A stretch of 20,595 nucleotides of DNA, taken from the NCBI GenBank assembly GCA_047518105.1, contig JAKZRQ010000308.1, positions 1-20,595 of the forward strand, written 5' to 3'. The stretch is from VXYL01 sp047518105 (lineage in GTDB: Bacteria > Pseudomonadota > Gammaproteobacteria > Pseudomonadales > Azotimanducaceae). A program made the position numbers and the translations under genes. This document shows, in pieces, positions 15,501-20,595 of this stretch. The notes under the pieces are model-generated. The model had not been told where the DNA came from and searched no databases. It worked only from the letters and a program-made list of their open reading frames with translations. The stretch's first letter is position 1; each line of letters opens with the position of its first letter.

Positions 15501-15638
15501 CCGGTCGCCATGCGGCGAGCCATGGCCGATTTCGCACATGTGGGCGGGGCGGTCTCGCCAACGCGTGTGGCGGAGCTTGGGAGATGCTCGGGCGCTTTTC
15601 GCGCCCACGCCATCCGAGAACCGTTGTGGTACTTTTCC
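15501..15638. other. spacer with two hairpins after the AAA+ gene
   Basis: GCCATG (15507-15512) pairs with CATGGC (15521-15526), and GGGCGC (15590-15595) pairs with GCGCCC (15601-15606) around a TTTTC loop. Neither is followed by a T-run, so they are not classical terminators, but they may limit read-through from the AAA+ gene. No coding sequence is supported. Together with the decayed gene and the 124 bases after it, this leaves almost 500 bases between the two intact genes. Confidence 0.4.
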
Positions 15639-15873
15639 ATGATGCAACCGAGATCTTCGCGCTCCGGCCCGCGTCTCGATATCGAAACACCGGCGACGCG
15701 CCGAGCCGAGAAACGTCCGCGACTGGGTGTCGTCCACGCCCGGGCCCTGTACCGGCCGGTGCCGCCGGTCGAGTTCGACGACGACGGCCATCCCTGCCGG
15801 GACGGCTGCACGGAAGGCGGCCGATACCCGGATCGCAGAGTGCGAGGAGCGGCTGCGGTCGGAAGGTCCATGA
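15639..15873 (+). pseudogene. decayed gene, possibly a Uma2-family nuclease remnant
   Basis: From ATG 15639/15642 one frame gives RALYRPVPPVEFDDDGHPCR (up to about 15800), which resembles the N-terminal PVEFDDDGYP start of many Uma2-family (PD-(D/E)XK) proteins. The similarity then stops. In the +1 frame, from about 15805, a peptide AARKAADTRIAECEERLRSE ends at TGA 15871-15873, and it resembles the charged helical tail that often closes Uma2 proteins. The simplest reading is that a gene of about 200 codons lost its central catalytic part and its frame in one deletion. The match rests on memory of family patterns only, and both fragments are short. The remnant lies between the AAA+ gene and the WYL regulator. 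Confidence 0.3.
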
Positions 15874-15997
15874 TGTTCAGGGCGGGTTCTGGTCGCAGGA
15901 ATGCAGTTGACGCCCTGGGTTGTCGTGGTCGCCTTGGCGGCGACTGCGGCCATCGTGCCAACGGCTGCGTGTTGACCACGCGACCTGCAATAGCGCG

Positions 15998-17002
15998 ATG
16001 AGAAAGGCCACGGACACGACGTTGCGCAGCCTTGCGATGCTGCAGTCGATTCCGGTCTATCCAGGCAGCAAGAGCACGCGGCGGATTCTCGAAGGGTTGT
16101 GCAACATGGACCCGGACTACGAAGTGACCGTACGTTCCGTCCAACGCAGCCTGGACAAACTCTCCACCGTACTTCCCATCACTTGCGAAACTCGCGGGCG
16201 CGCCAACCACTGGTTCTGGATCGACAAGGACGCGTTGACGCAGATTCCGACCATGAGCGAGCCCACGGCCTTCGTACTGAGGCTCGCCGCCGAATACCTG
16301 AGACCGATCATGCCGCCGTCGACGCTGAGCCAGCTTGATGCCTATTTCAAACACGCCGACAAGATTCTCGACACCACCGTGCTCGGCCGGTGGTCGGACA
16401 AGGCGGCGATCATCCGCCAAGGCCCGATCCTCAAGCCGCCGTCGATTCGCGACGGGGTGCAGGAGGCCGTCTACACGGCGCTCATGGGGAACCGGCAGGT
16501 TGAAGTCGGCTACCGCGGCAAGACCCGGGCACGCGCCGAGCGGATCGTTCTGAACCCGTTGGGTCTGGTCGTTCGCGCCGGCATCGTGTACCTGGTCGCG
16601 ACGGCCTGGGACTACGACGACATCCGTCACTACGTGCTGCATCGGATGAGCAAACCCGACCTGTTGGACGAACCGGCGAGAGCGCCGCCGGGCTTCCGCT
16701 TGGCGGATCACATTCGGGAGGATCGGCGGTTCTCCTACCCCTTCGGTCCCGGCAAGCTCCAACTGCGCGCCCTGTTCGACGCAGATGCCGCAGTGCATCT
16801 CACCGAAGGCCGCCTGGCTGCGGATCATCGCGCGACCGAGCAGGAAGACGGGCGAGTCCTGATCGAGGCTACCGTGCCCGACACCGCCGATCTGCGTTGG
16901 TGGCTATTGGGCTTCGGCAGCGCGGCGGAAGTGCTGCAACCGGCGACTTTGCGCGAGGAGTTTCGGGAACAAGCGCTACGGATGCGGGGGATGTACGGAT
17001 GA
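15998..17002 (+). CDS. WYL-domain transcriptional regulator
   Basis: The 334-residue protein has an N-terminal winged helix-turn-helix (about residues 5-75; TVRSVQRSLDKLS looks like the recognition helix), a helical middle and a WYL domain from about residue 150. The WYL signature lies in GLVVRAGIVYLVATAWD and reads V-Y-L at 197-199, so the Trp is replaced. HYVLHRMSKPDLLDEPARAP follows, as usual in this family, and the C-terminal part (about 240-334) fits the WCX extension. WYL regulators bind nucleic-acid or nucleotide ligands and often control defence or DNA-damage genes. ATG at 15998 is chosen because family similarity starts there; the frame is open further upstream. No good ribosome-binding site is seen. 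The palindrome before the AAA+ gene is a possible target. Confidence 0.88.
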   Translation: MRKATDTTLRSLAMLQSIPVYPGSKSTRRILEGLCNMDPDYEVTVRSVQRSLDKLSTVLPITCETRGRANHWFWIDKDALTQIPTMSEPTAFVLRLAAEYLRPIMPPSTLSQLDAYFKHADKILDTTVLGRWSDKAAIIRQGPILKPPSIRDGVQEAVYTALMGNRQVEVGYRGKTRARAERIVLNPLGLVVRAGIVYLVATAWDYDDIRHYVLHRMSKPDLLDEPARAPPGFRLADHIREDRRFSYPFGPGKLQLRALFDADAAVHLTEGRLAADHRATEQEDGRVLIEATVPDTADLRWWLLGFGSAAEVLQPATLREEFREQALRMRGMYG

Positions 17003-17212
17003 CCAAAGCGAGACACCCTCCTTGCCGCGTAGTTGTTGTTGAGCGCGGCTAAACTGAACAAAATGAGCAAATGAGCCAAGTTCTCGCCGCCCGTAGAGGA
17101 ATGCGGCAGTTGGTCGAGATGCATGGCGCGCCAAACACATCATTGAAGAATCGGGTCGAGCGTCGGACTGACCTTCGGCCTTGACCGACGGCCAAGTCCA
17201 CCGGGGGAACCA

Positions 17213-18817
17213 ATGGCGGCAAGAGCGGAACGGCGCAGTTTCTGGACCTGGGGATACGTCTCCGACGAGCCGAGCGGCGCCGAGCGCCGAGCGGCGGCGA
17301 AACGCTTGGCGGAGCGAATCGGCGAGGACGTGGCGCCGCCGCCGATCCCCGCCATTGAAGGCATCGTGCTGCCGCCTCCCGGGCTCGATGTGCCGGGGGC
17401 GTTGACGGAGTGGGTGTCCACGGCAAACGTTGAACGTGTTACCCACACCTACGGCGGCCACTCGCTGGAACTGCTCAAGGCCTTGCGCGGCGAGTTCGAC
17501 CGCCCGCCCGATGCCGTCGCCCATCCTCGGGACGAAGACGAGCTGGAAGCGACCCTTGCGTGGTGCGATCGGAAGGGCCACGCGGCCATTCCCTACGGCG
17601 GCGGCACGTCGGTGGTTTGGGGTGTCAGCGTGCCAGCGGGTGCCGACACGGCAGTTACCATCGATCTGGACAACCTGAACAAGGTGCTCGAAGTCGATGA
17701 CGTCTCCCGGGCAGCACGCATCGGGGGCGGGATGCTGGGACCGGATCTGGAAGCGGCGCTGCGACCCCATGGCTTGACCCTGCGCCACTTCCCGCAGAGC
17801 TTCCCCTGGTCCACCGTCGGCGGCTGGGTGGCGACGCGATCCGGGGGTCACTACGCCACCAACCATACGCACATCGACGACTTCGTGGAATCAACCCGAA
17901 TGTTGACGCCGAGGGGCTGGTTCGAGTCCCGGCGCTTGCCCGGCAGCGGTGCCGGACCAAGTCCGGATCGCTTGGTGCTGGGCTCCGAAGGCACCCTTGG
18001 CATCATCACCGAGTGCTGGTTGCGCTTGCAGAAGCGCCCGGTGTTCCGCGGCACGGCCGGCGTGCTGTTTCCATCCTGGCGAAGCGGTTGCGAGGCCGTG
18101 CGCGAAATCGCCCAAGCCAAGCTCTGGCCTGCGAACCTGCGTATCCTCGACCCGGCGGAGGCCGAGTATTCCGCCGGGCTGGACGGCGAGCGTGCGCTGC
18201 TCATCATCGGTTTCGAATCGAGCGAAGTGCCGCAGGACGCCAACATCCGCGCTGCGGTGTCCATTGCCCGGATCCATGGGGGCGTTGTCGACGACGATGC
18301 CATCCTGGTCGATGACGGCACCGGCCGGCCGACTGGGCGGGGAGGTGTCGTGGGTGCTTGGCGCAACGCCTTCATCGGCGTGAACGCGGGCCTGACGGCG
18401 GGCCTAGGGCTGCTCTCGGACACGTTTGAGACCGCCATCACGTGGGACCGTTGGCCGGACTTCGACGGCGAGATCCGCGAGCGCGTGGGTGCGGTCTTGC
18501 ATCGCGAGCTGCGAGGAGCGCGGCTTTCCTGCCGTTTCACCCACGTGTATCCCGACGGGCCTGCGCCCTACTACAGCTTCAGCGGCATCGTTCCCCGAGG
18601 TGCGGAATTCGAGCGCTGGCAGAGCGTCAAGCAGGCGGCGATGGCAGCGGTTGTGGAAGCCGGGGGCACGGTGACCCACCATCATGCCGTGGGGCGGATG
18701 CACCGCAGCGGTTGGGACGTTCAACGCCCCGGGCTGTTCGCGGATATCTGGCGGGCGGCCAAGCGCAGCGTCGATCCGAACGGGATCCTGAACCCCGGCG
18801 TGCTGCTCGATCCTTGA
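17213..18817 (+). CDS. FAD-binding oxidase, alkyl-DHAP synthase (AGPS)-like
   Basis: The 534-residue flavoprotein belongs to the VAO/PCMH family. The N-terminal FAD domain (about residues 95-275) shows HPRDEDELEATLAWC, IPYGGGTSVVWG, STVGGWVATRSGGHYATNHTH and LGSEGTLGIITE. The C-terminal cap has RFTHVYPDGPAPYYSFSG and THHHAVGRMHR around residue 484, very like the active-site histidines of alkyldihydroxyacetonephosphate synthase, and ends with DPNGILNPGVLL as in this superfamily. AGPS swaps the acyl chain of acyl-DHAP for a fatty alcohol to make ether lipids; bacterial relatives may instead oxidise hydroxy acids. No acyl-DHAP acyltransferase gene is adjacent, so ether-lipid synthesis is not established. 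A GGGGGA stretch lies just before the ATG. It is separated from the WYL gene by 210 bases without recognised signals. Confidence 0.88.
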   Translation: MAARAERRSFWTWGYVSDEPSGAERRAAAKRLAERIGEDVAPPPIPAIEGIVLPPPGLDVPGALTEWVSTANVERVTHTYGGHSLELLKALRGEFDRPPDAVAHPRDEDELEATLAWCDRKGHAAIPYGGGTSVVWGVSVPAGADTAVTIDLDNLNKVLEVDDVSRAARIGGGMLGPDLEAALRPHGLTLRHFPQSFPWSTVGGWVATRSGGHYATNHTHIDDFVESTRMLTPRGWFESRRLPGSGAGPSPDRLVLGSEGTLGIITECWLRLQKRPVFRGTAGVLFPSWRSGCEAVREIAQAKLWPANLRILDPAEAEYSAGLDGERALLIIGFESSEVPQDANIRAAVSIARIHGGVVDDDAILVDDGTGRPTGRGGVVGAWRNAFIGVNAGLTAGLGLLSDTFETAITWDRWPDFDGEIRERVGAVLHRELRGARLSCRFTHVYPDGPAPYYSFSGIVPRGAEFERWQSVKQAAMAAVVEAGGTVTHHHAVGRMHRSGWDVQRPGLFADIWRAAKRSVDPNGILNPGVLLDP

Positions 18818-18831
18818 CGTCGAACGCGTTG

Positions 18832-18941
18832 CTAGTGCGTCTCGCTGCCCGAGCGCGCGCCTGACGGCGCGTGCAAGAGCGCTGCCCACCGGTGTTCGCA
18901 ACAACCCAAGTGTCAACATTCGGCATGCTCATGGATTCTAG
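18832..18941. repeat. CTAG-bounded hairpin repeat, copy B
   Basis: This unit runs from CTAG at 18832-18835 to CTAG at 18938-18941 and is immediately followed by copy C, with which it shares that CTAG. It contains a hairpin CGCGCC-TGAC-GGCGCG (18856-18871), the block AAGAGCGCTGCCCACCGGTG and the conserved 41-base end (18902-18942). It lies 14 bases after the stop of the FAD oxidase gene. Its GC-rich hairpin may serve as a transcription barrier between that gene and the convergent SDR gene. Confidence 0.85.
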
Positions 18942-19033
18942 TGCGTCTCGGAATACGAGCCGTTCAAGAGCGCTGCCCACCGGTGTTCGTGTGCAACCCA
19001 AGTGGCAACATTCGGCATGCTCAAGGATTCTAG
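18938..19033. repeat. CTAG-bounded hairpin repeat, copy C
   Basis: Tandem neighbour of copy B, with the same first bases (CTAGTGCGTCTCG), the same AAGAGCGCTGCCCACCGGTG block and a 41-base end at 18994-19034 differing at only a few positions. It is shorter (96 bases) because the large hairpin is replaced by a small CTCG-GAATA-CGAG stem. Its final CTAG (19030-19033) contains the stop codon of the convergent SDR gene. Confidence 0.85.
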
Positions 19034-20139
19034 TCCGCCAACTGCGGCTCGATGATACCCAACTCCACGGAGCTCTCGACGACTGCCCGGATGGTGTCCT
19101 CCACCGGCCGGATGGTCGCGCCGAGCACTTCCTTGGCTTTCTTGCAATCGTTGACCAGGTTGGACTCGACCGTGATCGGATCGCCGCTGCTGGTAACCGT
19201 CGCCGGCTTGCCCAGAACAAACCCGGGGAAATAGTCGCGGACAATGCCCGCCAGTTCCGTCCCGAAGCGGATCGCCGAACGCCCGCCCGTGCCGTGCATC
19301 ACGTAGCGGTTACCCCCGTGGGTCGCCTTGTGGTCCACGGGTGACTCTGCTGCCAGGCGGTGCGCCTTCACCAGGTCGCGCACGTCGATGATGTTGTAGT
19401 ACCTGTCGTACCGGGACGGCCAGGTGGGTTCGAGTCCGCCGGCCAGGCGCCCGATTTGCTCGATCCACTGGCCTACCTGGGCCTTGAACAGGATCGGGCC
19501 ACAGATCATCGCGGGGTTCATGGTGATCGCATCCCAGTTGCCGCCGCTCGCGTCGGCGGCTCGATTGATCAGGTGCTCGGTGTCCACTTTGCTGCGGGTA
19601 TAGGAATTGCCCGGGGCCTGCCAGCGTTCGGGCGCCACGCCGTCAGATGCCCAATCGGTTTCCGACCACTCGTAGCCCTTCGGCAGGGTGGCAGCCCTTG
19701 CCCCGGAGACGGCCGCCGTGGAACTGGTATAGACCACGCGCTTGACGCTGCCGCTGGCGTTGACGGCCTCGATCGCATTCTGCGTTCCGATGATGCCGCC
19801 ATTGTAGACATCCTGGTAGACGTCGCCGCTGCCCAAGGGCTGCGACTTGCCGTCGGCGGAGTTGCCGAGCACGGCGGCGACGTGGAAGACGCCAACGCAG
19901 CCTGCGAAGGCTTCGTCGTAGGAACCCGGCGTGAACAGATCGCAGCCGTCGATGATATCCACCCGCGGCAGACGGCTTAGGTAGTCCACGCAGTCCTTGC
20001 CGCGCCACGAATTGGCGTCGCGGATGCAGGCGCGGACCTGGTAGCCGTGGATGGCGAGTTCGCGGACCATGTGGCCGCCGGTGAAGCCGGAACAGCCGGT
20101 AACGGCCACCGGGCCGTCCCTCGGGGAAATCGCTGACAT
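19030..20139 (-). CDS. extended short-chain dehydrogenase / NAD-dependent epimerase family protein
   Basis: The 369-residue enzyme has the N-terminal dinucleotide-binding motif TGCSGFTGGH (residues 14-23), FHVAAV near residue 85-90, VVYTSSTAAV with the catalytic Ser near 139-140, and the pair Tyr180/Lys184 in NSYTRSK. DVRDLVKAH later is typical of the dihydroflavonol-4-reductase / 3-beta-hydroxysteroid dehydrogenase branch of extended SDRs. It should oxidise or reduce a hydroxyl or keto group with NAD(P); the substrate is unknown. The start follows the stop of the upstream dioxygenase-like gene by five bases, so the two are very probably an operon. The ribosome-binding site is weak. The TAG stop is contributed by the last CTAG of the repeat at 18938-19033, so the C-terminus may have been set by that insertion. 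Confidence 0.9.
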   Translation of the reverse strand: MSAISPRDGPVAVTGCSGFTGGHMVRELAIHGYQVRACIRDANSWRGKDCVDYLSRLPRVDIIDGCDLFTPGSYDEAFAGCVGVFHVAAVLGNSADGKSQPLGSGDVYQDVYNGGIIGTQNAIEAVNASGSVKRVVYTSSTAAVSGARAATLPKGYEWSETDWASDGVAPERWQAPGNSYTRSKVDTEHLINRAADASGGNWDAITMNPAMICGPILFKAQVGQWIEQIGRLAGGLEPTWPSRYDRYYNIIDVRDLVKAHRLAAESPVDHKATHGGNRYVMHGTGGRSAIRFGTELAGIVRDYFPGFVLGKPATVTSSGDPITVESNLVNDCKKAKEVLGATIRPVEDTIRAVVESSVELGIIEPQLAD

Positions 20140-20144
20140 GGGTC

Positions 20145-20595
20145 TCAGTTCCTATGCTCTGGGGCCAACTTGGCCGTGGGATGGATGACGTTGCCGTCCT
20201 TCAGGACGTCGACAGGGTCACGTCCGTCGACGCCGAGGCCGAAACGGTGGTAGCCGAGAAGTCGCTGCAGTTCTTCCGGCATTTCCCGGACGACTTCACG
20301 CGGTACCGATAGCAATTGGATCTCCTGGGGTCGGAGATAGGCCACGTTGTGGCTCATGAAGAAACCGAGCCGCTCCCGGTCCTTGGAGGCATTCGCGCCG
20401 CCGCCGTGCCACAGACCGCCCTCCCACATCAGCATCATCCCGGAGCGCATGGTGACGCGCGTGGTCTCGATGCTCTGATCGACCGGGCGGTCGTACCACT
20501 TGTGGCTGTACGGCACGATGTGGGTGGCGCCGTTCTCCAAATCGAAGTCGTCAAGCGCGATCAACGCGTTGCACACGAAATGGGGATGGGGCCTC
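20145..20595 (-). CDS. phytanoyl-CoA dioxygenase (PhyH) family protein, C-terminal part
   Basis: The reading frame enters from the right edge, so the start and N-terminal half are missing. The visible 149 residues show ALDDFDLENGATHIVPYSHKW, the usual PhyH stretch ending in PxSH. GGLWHGGGANASKDRERLGF follows, with the distal iron-binding His and the Arg that holds 2-oxoglutarate, then MSHNVAYLRPQEIQL and LLGYHRFGLG near the C-terminus. The first His and the Asp of the iron triad lie outside the window or at its very edge. Family members are Fe(II)/2-oxoglutarate oxygenases that hydroxylate small molecules. The gene lies five bases upstream of the SDR gene in the same direction. A hydroxylase followed by an alcohol dehydrogenase would be a sensible two-step oxidation, but this is inference. 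Confidence 0.88.
   Translation of the reverse strand, partial: RPHPHFVCNALIALDDFDLENGATHIVPYSHKWYDRPVDQSIETTRVTMRSGMMLMWEGGLWHGGGANASKDRERLGFFMSHNVAYLRPQEIQLLSVPREVVREMPEELQRLLGYHRFGLGVDGRDPVDVLKDGNVIHPTAKLAPEHRN

Noticed and set aside
15590..15606. Rho-independent terminator after the AAA+ gene
   Set aside because: The stem has only six GC pairs and is not followed by a T-run; the T residues lie in the loop.
14721..16828. Long minus-strand open frames opposite the AAA+ and WYL genes
   Set aside because: They are complements of strongly supported genes and show no domain of their own.
18871..19244. Open frames through repeat copies B and C (for example the minus-strand peptide MPNVDTWVVANTGGQRS)
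   Set aside because: They arise from the repeated DNA itself; no ribosome-binding site or conserved protein is evident, and the repeat's conservation is better explained as an element than as a gene.

Overview
The window is a GC-rich bacterial chromosome segment (GC clearly above 60% by eye), densely coding and read mostly from ordinary ATG/GTG starts with recognisable Shine-Dalgarno sites. The gene content suggests a Pseudomonadota (proteobacterial) genome, probably a gammaproteobacterium: a FadB/FadJ-type fatty-oxidation multienzyme next to a histidine phosphatase, a cytochrome c', a bacterial cytochrome b561, a GPH-type symporter, a MATE exporter and an Rpn-family nuclease. Species cannot be named from the sequence.

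Layout. 1-113 holds a concentric palindrome, followed by about 300 bases without a supported gene. 421-1395 encodes an unrecognised exported protein and 1498-2907 a GPH/MFS_2 sugar:cation symporter. On the minus strand, 6161 to 2859 forms a run of three genes: the fatty-oxidation alpha subunit, a histidine phosphatase and a small ASCH-like/winged-helix protein whose 3' end overlaps the symporter gene. Divergently, 6304-8465 carries an Rpn-type nuclease with an internal 24-base tandem repeat, a cupin and a cytochrome b561; the last two overlap by ATGA. Minus-strand genes for a cytochrome c' (10076-9648) and an ankyrin lipoprotein (9562-8462) converge on it, and the two convergent stops share one CTAG. 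After a stretch with a possible frameshifted small membrane protein (10112-10370) come a MATE exporter (10509-11876) and an RNase J-like metallo-beta-lactamase-fold protein (11995-13242).

The most unusual part is 13239-17002: a CTAG-bounded hairpin repeat, a short near-perfect palindrome overlapping a likely promoter, a protein with two AAA+ modules (13434-15500), a decayed possible Uma2-family gene (15639-15873) and a WYL-domain regulator (15998-17002). ATPases regulated by WYL proteins are common in bacterial defence and stress islands, so this block is the best candidate for an undescribed system, but its function is inference only. 17213-18817 encodes an AGPS-like FAD oxidase. The final minus-strand pair (an extended SDR and a partial phytanoyl-CoA-dioxygenase-like protein) looks like an operon entering from the right edge.

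A repeat family links several intergenic regions. Units of about 96-110 bases, bounded by CTAG and carrying GC-rich hairpins plus a conserved 41-base end, occur at 13239-13346, 18832-18941 and 18938-19033. A related hairpin lies at 8462-8514. Three of these CTAGs supply the TAG stop codons of flanking genes, which suggests a small mobile or expanding element placed at gene ends.
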